Shown here piece by piece: positions 1 to 6,529 of a stretch of DNA of 7,953 nucleotides. Below the pieces are notes generated by a model, which made no database searches, was not told the origin of the DNA, and saw only the letters and a list, made by a program, of their open reading frames with translations. Position 1 is the first letter of the stretch, and the number at the start of each line of letters is the position of its first letter. The DNA comes from CAZSPL01 sp964608735 (GTDB lineage: Bacteria > JAJVIF01 > JAPKYR01 > CAZSPL01): positions 1-7,953 of the forward strand of contig CAZSPL010000190.1 in NCBI GenBank assembly GCA_964608735.1, given 5' to 3'. Made by a program: the position numbers and the translations under genes.

Positions 1-777
1 GAGAATGCGTCGGGTGAAGCTCTCGCATGGTTTTTCGACCAGTGGATATATACAAACCGATACCTGTGTTTCGAAACGGACGTTGAATCGCGGATTGACG
101 AGCACGGGCAGTATATAACGGAAGTGCTGGTCAACCGTACGGGCAACATGGAGATGCCTGTGCCGGTCGATGCGATATTCGACGACGGCTCGCGGCAGCG
201 CGTGTTCACAAACCGGTTGCTGAAGAAGACGCATCTCGAATTTGTCAGCGATGCTCCAGTAACCGAGGTAAAGCTCGATGCATATGGCGAGATGCCGATC
301 CTCGACAATCCGCTTCCGCCCGACAAAACCGAAATGCTCAGGCGCATTCGCGGGCTCTCCTACATGAGCGGCCAGGGCGATGAAGCATTGTTCCTCTCTA
401 AATATGCCGACACCGAAAAGGTCGACGACATTTTTCTGTGGCTCAAGCTCGGGATGATTCTATACGAAGGAAATTACCTCGACGAGGCATACCATGCATT
501 CACAAGCGGCCTCGAGCTTTGCGATGAGGAGCAGGACTACTCCTACATCTTTCTCGCCTGGCAGGGACACATTCTCGATCTCCAGGGCAGGAGGGATGAA
601 GCCCTCGCCTGCTATGAGGATGCCCTCGCAGCAATCGGCCCCGACAGCTATATAAGGCACGACCAATACGGCATCGTGATTGACGAGGAATGGTTGAAGG
701 AGAGGTTGAAGACTCCATTCAATTTGCCGGGTTTTTTATCTTGGAGCGGGATAAGCGAGAGTGGTACAATTGATTAA
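1..777 (+). CDS. M1-family (gluzincin) peptidase-like protein, C-terminal part with TPR-like repeats (5' truncated)
   Basis: The reading frame is open from the first base of the window to a TAA at 775-777, so the gene begins upstream; 258 codons are visible. The first visible residues include the run WFFDQWIYTNRY (about residues 10-21), typical of the end of the M1 aminopeptidase catalytic region. A beta-rich segment follows (about 22-100), resembling the domain after the catalytic core in M1 proteins, with repeated V/P/V strands and an LDAYGEMPILDNP end. Residues about 142-177 and 181-212 look like two TPR-type helical hairpins (for example GNYLDEAYHAFTSGLEL and GRRDEALACYEDAL), suggesting protein binding. 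The zinc site (HExxH...E) would lie upstream, so catalytic competence cannot be judged. The last 15-20 codons overlap a probable promoter for the next gene and encode a Gly/Ser-rich tail that may not be ancestral. Confident as a real CDS; the family call is by motif only. Confidence 0.75.
   Translation, partial: ENASGEALAWFFDQWIYTNRYLCFETDVESRIDEHGQYITEVLVNRTGNMEMPVPVDAIFDDGSRQRVFTNRLLKKTHLEFVSDAPVTEVKLDAYGEMPILDNPLPPDKTEMLRRIRGLSYMSGQGDEALFLSKYADTEKVDDIFLWLKLGMILYEGNYLDEAYHAFTSGLELCDEEQDYSYIFLAWQGHILDLQGRRDEALACYEDALAAIGPDSYIRHDQYGIVIDEEWLKERLKTPFNLPGFLSWSGISESGTID
741..770 (+). promoter_or_regulatory. Probable sigma-70-type promoter of the first hicBA cassette
   Basis: TTGGAG (741-746) and TACAAT (765-770) are separated by 18 bp. 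The -10 is preceded by TGG, an extended -10 TGn. It lies inside the last codons of the upstream peptidase-like gene and 34 nt before the hicB start. The block around the -10 (AGTGGT..A.AATTG) recurs upstream of the second hicB, which supports a real promoter. No transcription data; inferred from consensus and paralogue conservation. Confidence 0.5.
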
Positions 778-804
778 AAGATGAGATATTCCGCGAGGTG
801 ATGG

Positions 805-1038
805 ATGGCTCTGCAAAGAACGGTCAGGGCGGTAGTTAAGCCCGATGAAGAATCCGGATATGTCGCGGTATGCGAGGACATCTTCGTGGTGACTCAGGGC
901 GAGACTCTCGATGAAACCATCGCAAACCTGAAGGAAGCAATCGAGTTGTATTTCGAGGGTGAGAATCCGGAGGAACAGGGATTCTCCAGGAATCCGGTTA
1001 TCCTCGTCACTTTCGAGATGGAGGCGGCCGTTGCCTAA
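805..1038 (+). CDS. hicB: HicB-family antitoxin, copy 1 (short form)
   Basis: The 77-residue product has the HicB-like partial RNase H fold pattern: an N-terminal strand (TVRAVVKPDEESGYVAVCED), then VVTQGETLDETIANLKEAIELYFEGE, the family hallmark turn and helix. Known HicB proteins bind and block the HicA RNase, and many add a C-terminal HTH or RHH DNA-binding domain. None is visible here: the protein ends shortly after one last strand. ATG 805 is chosen because GAGGTG (795-800) sits 4 nt upstream, exactly as in the second copy. It overlaps hicA by 8 nt. It is about 56% identical to the second HicB (43 of 77 by eye). Since its cognate toxin gene is interrupted, it may now act as an orphan antitoxin. 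Family call is secure; function in this host is inferred. Confidence 0.85.
   Translation: MALQRTVRAVVKPDEESGYVAVCEDIFVVTQGETLDETIANLKEAIELYFEGENPEEQGFSRNPVILVTFEMEAAVA
1020..1033 (+). promoter_or_regulatory. Internal ribosome binding site and TTG start of hicA copy 1
   Basis: GGAGG (1020-1024) lies within the last codons of hicB, 6 nt before TTG 1031-1033. The HicA-like sequence begins right there (PKLKRLS), and no in-frame ATG is near; the closest (959) would add 24 residues of unrelated sequence. The same arrangement occurs in copy 2, which fixes the start. Confidence 0.65.
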
Positions 1039-1276
1039 GCTGAAACGGCTTTCAGCCGTTGAACTGGTCTCAATCTTCAGGGGCTTCGGATTCGAGATAA
1101 AGTCACAACGGGGAAGCCATATCAAGATGGTCAGGATAACTCAAGACGGCGAGAAACAATTCGTTCTCATACCTGACCATAAACATATAAAACTCGGGAC
1201 TTGCAAAGATATTTAACGTAAGGCAAGGAACTTCATTCCTGAATCCGAACTGCGCTCACATTTCTACTCTGATTAA
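1031..1276 (+). pseudogene. hicA: HicA-family mRNA interferase toxin, copy 1, interrupted by one in-frame TAA
   Basis: From TTG 1031 the frame encodes a HicA-type small dsRNA-binding-like RNase: PKLKRLSAVELVSIFRGFGF, then SQRGSHIKM with the family's active-site His at residue 30, then an IPDHKHIKLGTC strand/helix. HicA toxins cleave mRNA and are held inactive by HicB. TAA at 1214-1216 (codon 62) stops translation after 61 residues. The frame then continues without a shift for 19 further codons to a second TAA at 1274-1276, and those codons still resemble the intact copy (shared ESxLRxHFYS). Both copies span exactly 246 nt from TTG to final stop. A single substitution (for example Leu TTA to TAA) is the simplest cause. 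The truncated protein keeps the catalytic His but lacks the C-terminal helix, so it is probably inactive. A sequencing error or readthrough cannot be excluded. Confidence 0.75.
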
Positions 1277-1345
1277 AGCCCCCGCCTCTGGGCATCCGCG
1301 AAATCCTCTGTGCTAATCATAACCCCCCACATGAATGACAAGATT

Positions 1346-1374
1346 TTGACACCCGGGGCTTCCAATAACATGAA
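1346..1374 (+). promoter_or_regulatory. Possible promoter of the efflux operon
   Basis: A perfect -35 hexamer, TTGACA (1346-1351), is followed at 17 bp by a poor -10 (CATGAA, 1369-1374). An alternative -10, TAACAT (1366-1371), matches better but is spaced only 14 bp. It lies in the 140-nt gap between the hicA remnant and the adaptor gene. Weak; the operon could instead be read from the upstream hicBA promoter. Confidence 0.25.
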
Positions 1375-1416
1375 CATCCGGCTATCCTGTTCGTCTAACC
1401 TTGAGCGAGGAAAAAT

Positions 1417-2748
1417 ATGAAGAAGTCCTTATATCCGCTTTTAATACTCGCCGCCTTATTCGCGGCTTTATATTTCACTGGATGCAAGAAAGCCGAGGAT
1501 AAGCCGGCAGAGCCGCAGATCGTTCAGCTTAAGCCCGAACGCGGCGCCATCGTGCAGTCGGTGGCCTCCACGGGACGTGTCGCCTCGAACCTCGATGTCG
1601 AGATCAAGTGCAAAGCCAGCGGACAGATCGTGTCGCTGCCGTTCGACATAAGCGACTCCGTCACCGTGGGACAACTCGTACTCGAACTCGATCCTATAGA
1701 CGAGGAGCGCAATGTCAGCAAGGCCAAAGTATCGCTCTCATCCTCCAAGGCAAGGTTGAGCCAGTCGCAGCAGAATCTCTCCATCGCCGAAAGCAACCTC
1801 GAAACCGGGAGGAGAAAAGCCAATGTCACCCTTGAAACGGCCAAGGTGCGAGCCATAGACGAGCGGGCCAAGGCCGACCGCATGAAGCAGCTTTACGAGC
1901 AGAAACTCGCGGGGCAGGAAGAATATGAAACCGCCGAGACCGCCGCGGTCAACGCCGAAGCCGCCGTGGAGACCGCGCAAATACAGCTCGAGGAACTCGA
2001 CATCGACGAAGCCGCCCTCGAATTGAAGAAGCAGGATGTGAACCTCGCGAAAGCCGATGTCGAATCGCAGCAGATAAACCTCGAGATCGCCGTGCAACGC
2101 CTTGATGACACCAAGGTCTATGCGCCGATCGATGGGATAGTGACCGAGCGGTTCGTTCAAACGGGCCAGATAATTTCGTCGGGGATAAGCACCACCGGAG
2201 GCGGAACGGCCATACTTACCCTCTCGGATCTGTCGCGGATATTCATCCTCGCCTCGGTCGACGAGAGCGACATCGGGAATGTTGTAACGGGGCAGAAAAC
2301 CGTCATCACGGCGGATGCATATCCCGGGAAGGGATTCGAGGGCGTGGTGGAGAGGATTTCCCCCAAGGGCGTGAATACATCGAATGTTGTGACGTTCGAA
2401 GTGCGAATCGAGGTCACCAGCGAGAATAAATCGCTTCTGCGGCCCGAGATGACGGCAAATGTCGAGATAATCATCGCCGAGAAAGAGGACGCGCTCATAG
2501 TTCCCGTCGGCGCGATATCAAGGATACAGGGCAAGTATTCCGTCTCCGTCCTCAAGGCGGATGGCGGCACCGAGACGCGCCCGGTAGAAATCGGCATCAG
2601 CAACGGTGTCCAGATGGAAATAACGAGCGGCCTGACCGAAAACGATACCATCGTGTTTACGGCGGGAGAATCATTCAGCCGGTGGCGAAGCGAAGGCGGC
2701 CCGCCGAGGCCGAGCAATCCATTAGTTGGGGGCGGCTTAAGGCACTGA
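1417..2748 (+). CDS. macA: MacA-like periplasmic adaptor (membrane fusion protein) with lipoprotein signal
   Basis: This 443-residue product is a HlyD/RND-type adaptor that would link an inner-membrane MacB transporter to a TolC-type channel. An N-terminal signal (MKKSLYPLLILAALFAALYF) ends in a lipobox-like FTGC, so Cys23 is probably lipidated. Many MacA proteins have a transmembrane helix there instead. A split lipoyl domain (about 57-95 and 231-272, the second half holding YAPIDGIVTERFVQTGQ) brackets a long coiled-coil hairpin (about 96-230). A beta-barrel (about 273-355) and membrane-proximal domain (about 356-415) follow. At the hairpin tip the TolC-contact motif RxxxLxxxxxxS appears as R155, L159 and Gly166 in place of Ser. 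The last ~25 residues are a Gly/Pro/Arg-rich tail. GAGG (1407-1410) precedes the ATG by 6 nt. The stop TGA shares its A with the ATPase start codon. Substrate unknown. Confidence 0.9.
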   Translation: MKKSLYPLLILAALFAALYFTGCKKAEDKPAEPQIVQLKPERGAIVQSVASTGRVASNLDVEIKCKASGQIVSLPFDISDSVTVGQLVLELDPIDEERNVSKAKVSLSSSKARLSQSQQNLSIAESNLETGRRKANVTLETAKVRAIDERAKADRMKQLYEQKLAGQEEYETAETAAVNAEAAVETAQIQLEELDIDEAALELKKQDVNLAKADVESQQINLEIAVQRLDDTKVYAPIDGIVTERFVQTGQIISSGISTTGGGTAILTLSDLSRIFILASVDESDIGNVVTGQKTVITADAYPGKGFEGVVERISPKGVNTSNVVTFEVRIEVTSENKSLLRPEMTANVEIIIAEKEDALIVPVGAISRIQGKYSVSVLKADGGTETRPVEIGISNGVQMEITSGLTENDTIVFTAGESFSRWRSEGGPPRPSNPLVGGGLRH

Positions 2749-3431
2749 TGATAATCAGTACCGAGAACCTTGTGAAGATTTATAAGATGGGATCGAGTGT
2801 CATACGCGCCCTCGATAATGTCAGCATCGCCATCGACGAAGGGGACATGGTCGCCATCACGGGAAGTTCGGGAAGCGGCAAGACCACGCTGATGAATATT
2901 ATCGGATGCCTCGACCGTCCTGATTCCGGGAAGTACTACCTGACGGGTAAGGATGTATCGCGGCTTCCCAAGGACAGGCTCGCGGAGATACGCAACCGCA
3001 AGGTCGGTTTTGTTTTCCAGTCGTTCAACCTGATTCCGCGTATGAGCGCGCTGGAAAATGTCGAGCTTCCACTCCTGTATGCCGGGGCGAAAGATACAAA
3101 GAAAAGAGCCGAGGCTTCGCTCGTCGCGGTCGGCCTGACCGAACGCATGTCGCATGACCCCAACCAGCTTTCCGGCGGCGAGCGCCAGCGGGTCGCGATT
3201 GCGAGGGCGCTTGTGGCGAATCCGTCGATCATTCTTGCCGATGAGCCCACCGGTAATCTCGATAGCAAGACGAGCATCGAAATCCTCGGCATCTTCCGCG
3301 AATTGAATTCAAAAGGGCTCACGATTCTCGTCGTAACTCACGACCCCGATGTATCAAGCCGTTGCAGGAGAGTGCTTCGGATGAAGGACGGGAAGATAGA
3401 AAACGACCATGTAAACGGGGGTAGTGCCTGA
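2748..3431 (+). CDS. MacB/LolD-type ABC transporter ATP-binding subunit
   Basis: The 227-residue ATPase has a complete ABC motif set: Walker A GSSGSGKT (39-46), Q-loop Q91 in FVFQSFNL, signature LSGGERQ (141-147), Walker B IILADEP (161-167) with catalytic E166, D-loop GNLD (169-172) and H-loop H198. The sequence matches the MacB/LolD/FtsE subfamily, which uses ATP for mechanotransmission rather than classical transport. In E. coli MacB this domain is fused to the permease; here it is separate. ATG 2748 gives the normal N-terminus (MIISTENLVKIYKMG), with AAGG at 2739-2742. The frame is open further upstream, but that stretch overlaps the adaptor and looks like shadow sequence. The start overlaps the adaptor stop by 1 nt (TGATG), implying translational coupling. 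Confidence 0.93.
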   Translation: MIISTENLVKIYKMGSSVIRALDNVSIAIDEGDMVAITGSSGSGKTTLMNIIGCLDRPDSGKYYLTGKDVSRLPKDRLAEIRNRKVGFVFQSFNLIPRMSALENVELPLLYAGAKDTKKRAEASLVAVGLTERMSHDPNQLSGGERQRVAIARALVANPSIILADEPTGNLDSKTSIEILGIFRELNSKGLTILVVTHDPDVSSRCRRVLRMKDGKIENDHVNGGSA

Positions 3432-3432
3432 T

Positions 3433-4641
3433 ATGCCCCTTGCGACCACGATAAGAATCGCCCTCAAGAGCCTTTTCGCCAACAAGCTTCGTTCGTTCCT
3501 CGCCATGCTCGGTATAATAATCGGCGTCGCCGCTGTCATATCGATGCTCGCGATAGCCGCGGGCGCGAAGAAGGATGTAATGGACAGGATATCCATGATG
3601 GGCACTAACCTGCTGGTGGTTCGACCCGGCCAGAGGGGGTTTGGCGGACGAATGACCGGCACTTTCCAGACGCTGAAGCTTGCGGACGCGACAGCTATCC
3701 TCGAGCAAGTTCCCACGGTCGACCAGGTGAGCCCGATAGTTGAGGGCAACGCGCAACTTAAATTCTACAACATGAACACGCGTTCCGAGGTCACCGGAAC
3801 CGCCGTGACATACCCGGCAATACGCAACTACGAAGTCGAGTTCGGGCGATATTTCACCGAGATGGAAGTCGACATGATGGGACGGGTTGCGGTTATCGGC
3901 CCCACCACCGCCGAGAACCTCGGATTCACGAAGGACAATATCGGCGAGGATATCAAGCTCAACGGCATGAATTTCAAAGTCGTCGGGATACTGAAATCCA
4001 AGGGGGATTTCGGCTTTTTCAGCCCCGATGAAGTGGCGCTTGTTCCATATACCACCGCCATGAACGCCGTTTTCGGGCTTGATTCGCTGCGCGAGATAGA
4101 TATACGCGTCAAGGACGGCGAGGATCTTACACAGGTAGGGGATGAAGTGGCGGCGCTGATGCGTACGCGCCACCGTATCGTGAGCGAGGAGGACGATGAT
4201 TTCAACGTCCGCAACCAGGGGGACTTGATTGAAACGGCGTCTGAATTCAACCGTACATTCGCCTATCTCCTTGGCGCGATTGCAAGCATATCCCTCCTCG
4301 TGGGCGGCATCGGTATAATGAATATCATGCTTGTCACCGTCACTGAAAGGACAAGGGAGATCGGCGTACGCAAGGCCATCGGCGCGAAGGACAGGGATAT
4401 CCTGCGCCAGTTTCTCATCGAAGCCCTCATCATGAGCTGTATCGGCGGACTGCTCGGCGTGGCGGCGGGGCTGTCCACATCGAAGGTTATTGCCAATACG
4501 ACCGAATTCAGCACTGTTGTTGAATGGCCCGGCGTCGTCCTGGCGCTGTCGTTCGCCATGCTGGTGGGAGTATTTTTCGGCTATTATCCCGCGAGGCGGG
4601 CGGCGTTGCTCGACCCCATCGAATCCCTCTATTACGAATGA
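3433..4641 (+). CDS. macB: MacB/FtsX-type ABC transporter permease
   Basis: This 402-residue inner-membrane protein has MacB architecture. The N-terminal amphipathic stretch (RIALKSLFANKLRS) leads into TM1 (about 21-43, FLAMLGIIIGVAAVISML). A large periplasmic MacB_PCD domain follows (about 48-270), then TM2 (about 277-304), TM3 (about 330-352) and TM4 (about 367-386). The cytoplasmic coupling segment TERTREIGVRKAIGAKDRDI (305-324) and the C-terminal YYPARRAALLDPIESLYYE are family hallmarks. It would dimerise, bind the ATPase, and pass ATP-driven movement to the adaptor. ATG 3433 follows the ATPase stop by 1 nt, with a GGGGG purine run at 3417-3421. A GTG at 3424, in the same frame, is less likely because it lies 2 nt from that run and adds residues not typical of the family. 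Confidence 0.92.
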   Translation: MPLATTIRIALKSLFANKLRSFLAMLGIIIGVAAVISMLAIAAGAKKDVMDRISMMGTNLLVVRPGQRGFGGRMTGTFQTLKLADATAILEQVPTVDQVSPIVEGNAQLKFYNMNTRSEVTGTAVTYPAIRNYEVEFGRYFTEMEVDMMGRVAVIGPTTAENLGFTKDNIGEDIKLNGMNFKVVGILKSKGDFGFFSPDEVALVPYTTAMNAVFGLDSLREIDIRVKDGEDLTQVGDEVAALMRTRHRIVSEEDDDFNVRNQGDLIETASEFNRTFAYLLGAIASISLLVGGIGIMNIMLVTVTERTREIGVRKAIGAKDRDILRQFLIEALIMSCIGGLLGVAAGLSTSKVIANTTEFSTVVEWPGVVLALSFAMLVGVFFGYYPARRAALLDPIESLYYE

Positions 4642-4657
4642 GCGAGGATTGGAAAAA

Positions 4658-6166
4658 ATGTTTTTGAAAAAAAGATATCTCTATCTGCCGGGGATAATCC
4701 TGATATGCTTCACGGGTATTTTCATCAGCCTTTTACCCGGCGACGCATCGGCCGAGGCGGCGCCTCTCGAACTCACCATTTCCGATGCGATAACCCTCGC
4801 GCTTCAGAACAACAGCGCGTTCAAGATAGAGCTTCTCAAGCCGGATGTCAGCCGGAGCCAGGAAGAGCAGGCACGGGCGGCGTTCGACCCGACGCTTTCG
4901 AGCTCGGTGATGTATTCAGGAAGCGACACGACAACAGGCTCGGCGAGCGACCATACCAGCGCCGACCTCGGTGTTTCGAAGCCGCTCACATCGGGCGGCG
5001 ATGTCGGTCTCGATATATCGACCGGCAATGGCGGCGGCTCGACATCGGGGGATGATTTCACATCGAAGATAGCGCTGTCGCTGACGCATCCGTTGTTCAA
5101 GGGTGCGGGAGACGATGTTAACACCACGGGAATCCGCAAGGCCGAATTGAATACGGAAACATCATTGTATGAATTGCAGGGCTATGCCGAATCGCTCATC
5201 GCGCAGGTCGAAACGGTGTATCTCGACTATGCGCTCGCCGAGAAGAGAGTCAAGATTTTCGAGGATTCACTCAGCCTTGCCGAACAGCAGCTTCACGAAA
5301 CACAGGTCATGATCGATGTCGGCAAGATTGCCGAGATCGAGCGCGTCGCTTCCGAAGCGGAGGTGGCATCGCGCAAGGAAGGCCTTATCAACGCGCGCAG
5401 CAGCCTGGCGACGCTTCGGCTTAACCTGCTGAGGCTCCTGAATCCACCGGGGGTCGATTTCTGGAACCAGGAGATCGTCATTCTCGACGAGCTTCCGATT
5501 GAAGCGCAGGACATCGGCGAAATCGATTATCACATCGAGACGGCGCGGGTGCACCGTCCCGACTTGAACCAGGCGAAGCTCCAGCTTGAAAAGAACGAAC
5601 TCGATGTTCTCGTAACCAAAAACGGACTGCTTCCCGACCTCGAGCTGTTCGCGTCGCTCGGGATGTCGGGCTATTCGGATTCGTTCGGAAGCTCATTCTC
5701 GGATATCAGCGGGGGTAATAATGATTTCCGTTTCGGTGTGAATTATACGTATACATTCGGCGAGACTGATTCGCGGGCGCGGCATTACCAGGCGGTCGTG
5801 TCGCAGGAGCAGGCGGTGGAGTCGATGAATAACCTTGAGCTTCTCGCCCTGCAGGATGTCGGCTCGGCATGGATAGAGGTCAACCGCGCGCAGGAGCAGA
5901 TAGCCGCGACAACGGCATCGCGTGTCCTGCAGGAAGAAAAATACCGGGCGGAGAATGAAAAATACCGCGTGGGGAAATCGACATCGCTGCTCGTCGCCCA
6001 GGCGCAACGCGATTTGCTTTCGAGCCAGATCGCGGAGATCGAAGCGGCCGCGAATTATCGCAAGGCGCTGGTTAGCCTGTACCGCACCGACGGCATCCTG
6101 CTCGACATGCTCGGCATATCGCTGGTGGATTATGAGACGGATGAAGCGGTCGCGCCGGAGGAATAG
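4658..6166 (+). CDS. TolC-family outer-membrane efflux channel
   Basis: The 502-residue product has a signal peptide (hydrophobic core about 8-26, probable cleavage after ASA at 30-32). Two outer-membrane efflux protein repeats follow, about 36-265 and 287-485. Each combines long amphipathic helices with beta-hairpins; the first barrel segment is rich in Ser/Gly/Asp/Thr and includes the family-like PLFKGAG (145-151). Other marks are RPDL (300-303), the helix VGKIAEIERVASEAEVASR (221-239) and VGKSTSLLVAQAQRDLLSSQ (438-457). A trimer would form the exit duct of the pump. ATG 4658 has GAGGA (4644-4648) upstream and starts directly at the signal peptide. The frame is open further 5', but that stretch overlaps the permease gene and is not protein-like. 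It is the last gene of the operon, 16 nt after the permease stop. Which partner it prefers beyond this operon is unknown. Confidence 0.92.
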   Translation: MFLKKRYLYLPGIILICFTGIFISLLPGDASAEAAPLELTISDAITLALQNNSAFKIELLKPDVSRSQEEQARAAFDPTLSSSVMYSGSDTTTGSASDHTSADLGVSKPLTSGGDVGLDISTGNGGGSTSGDDFTSKIALSLTHPLFKGAGDDVNTTGIRKAELNTETSLYELQGYAESLIAQVETVYLDYALAEKRVKIFEDSLSLAEQQLHETQVMIDVGKIAEIERVASEAEVASRKEGLINARSSLATLRLNLLRLLNPPGVDFWNQEIVILDELPIEAQDIGEIDYHIETARVHRPDLNQAKLQLEKNELDVLVTKNGLLPDLELFASLGMSGYSDSFGSSFSDISGGNNDFRFGVNYTYTFGETDSRARHYQAVVSQEQAVESMNNLELLALQDVGSAWIEVNRAQEQIAATTASRVLQEEKYRAENEKYRVGKSTSLLVAQAQRDLLSSQIAEIEAAANYRKALVSLYRTDGILLDMLGISLVDYETDEAVAPEE

Positions 6167-6242
6167 GGCGCGGCGGGGCGTTGGTTTTAAGTGATTTGGA
6201 AATCCCGGTATCAGAATGCCAAGCTACGTAAGCTCCGTATAT

Positions 6243-6252
6243 GGGATATCCC
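6243..6252. promoter_or_regulatory. Perfect 10-bp palindrome GGGATATCCC, candidate operator of hicBA copy 2
   Basis: The palindrome lies 10 bp upstream of the -10 box, where a repressor would block RNA polymerase. No matching palindrome is seen before copy 1. The adjacent HicB has no visible DNA-binding domain, so the binding protein, if any, is unknown. Confidence 0.3.
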
Positions 6253-6262
6253 TCCAGTGGTG

Positions 6263-6268
6263 TATAAT
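6263..6268 (+). promoter_or_regulatory. -10 element (TATAAT) of the second hicBA cassette
   Basis: A consensus TATAAT lies 27 nt before the hicB start. The flanking block AGTGGTGTATAATTG matches that before copy 1 (AGTGGTACAATTG). No good -35 is seen at 16-18 bp (TATGGG at 6240-6245), so transcription may need an activator or be weak. Confidence 0.5.
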
Positions 6269-6295
6269 TGTGTTTGATGCTAAACGAGGTGAACT

Positions 6296-6529
6296 ATGCC
6301 TCTCAGTCGAACAATAAATGCAGTAATCAGAAAAGGGAACGAGTCCGGCTATGTTGCCGAATGCCTCGAAATCTCAGTTGTCACGCAAGGCGCAAGCCTC
6401 GATGAAGTCACCGCCAACCTCCTCGAGGCGGTCAACCTTCATCTCGAAGGGGAAAATCTCGCTGAACTCAACCTCGCCACCAATCCCATTCTTGTAGTTA
6501 CCTTTGAATTGGAGACGGCAGTTGCCTAA
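6296..6529 (+). CDS. hicB: HicB-family antitoxin, copy 2 (short form)
   Basis: A 77-residue HicB-like protein of the same length as copy 1. It shows the conserved core ESGYVAECLEISVVTQGASLDEVTANLLEAVNLHLEGEN, a partial RNase H-type fold expected to cap the HicA active site. There is no visible HTH or RHH segment. GAGGTG (6286-6291) lies 4 nt before ATG 6296, as in copy 1. The stop TAA (6527-6529) overlaps the hicA start by 8 nt, so antitoxin and toxin are translationally coupled with the antitoxin first, the reverse of the hicA-hicB order in E. coli. It starts 129 nt after the efflux operon and is probably transcribed from its own promoter. Confidence 0.87.
   Translation: MPLSRTINAVIRKGNESGYVAECLEISVVTQGASLDEVTANLLEAVNLHLEGENLAELNLATNPILVVTFELETAVA
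6511..6524 (+). promoter_or_regulatory. Internal ribosome binding site and TTG start of hicA copy 2
   Basis: GGAG (6511-6514) is 7 nt before TTG 6522-6524, inside the end of hicB. The HicA N-terminus (PKLKRLSG) follows at once. An upstream in-frame ATG (6504) would add NWRRQ-type residues that look like shadow sequence. The layout matches copy 1. Confidence 0.65.

Noticed and set aside
1276..1361. AAGCCCC (1276-1282) and GGGGCTT (1355-1361) as a long-range stem between hicA copy 1 and the adaptor gene
   Set aside because: Only 7 bp with a loop of about 72 nt and no T-run; chance is a sufficient explanation in GC-rich DNA.
2682..2747. 5' extension of the ATPase gene upstream of ATG 2748
   Set aside because: It overlaps the adaptor gene. 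The family N-terminus begins at 2748, which has a ribosome binding site.
2157..3155. Long open frame on the minus strand (332 codons) opposite the adaptor and ATPase genes
   Set aside because: It lies antisense to two well-supported genes with full motif sets, has no recognisable domain, and reflects codon bias of the opposite strand.
3319..4173. Long open frame on the minus strand opposite the permease gene
   Set aside because: Its translation is low-quality (His/Arg/Gly-rich with no domain pattern), and the plus strand clearly encodes the MacB permease.
4490..4657. 5' extension of the channel gene upstream of ATG 4658
   Set aside because: It overlaps the permease C-terminus, is Arg/Pro/Ser-rich, and would bury the clear signal peptide inside the protein.
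6151..6172. Inverted repeat CGCGCC/GGCGCG at the end of the channel gene as a terminator
   Set aside because: The 6-bp stem overlaps the stop codon and is followed by a G-rich stretch rather than a T-run, so it does not fit an intrinsic terminator.
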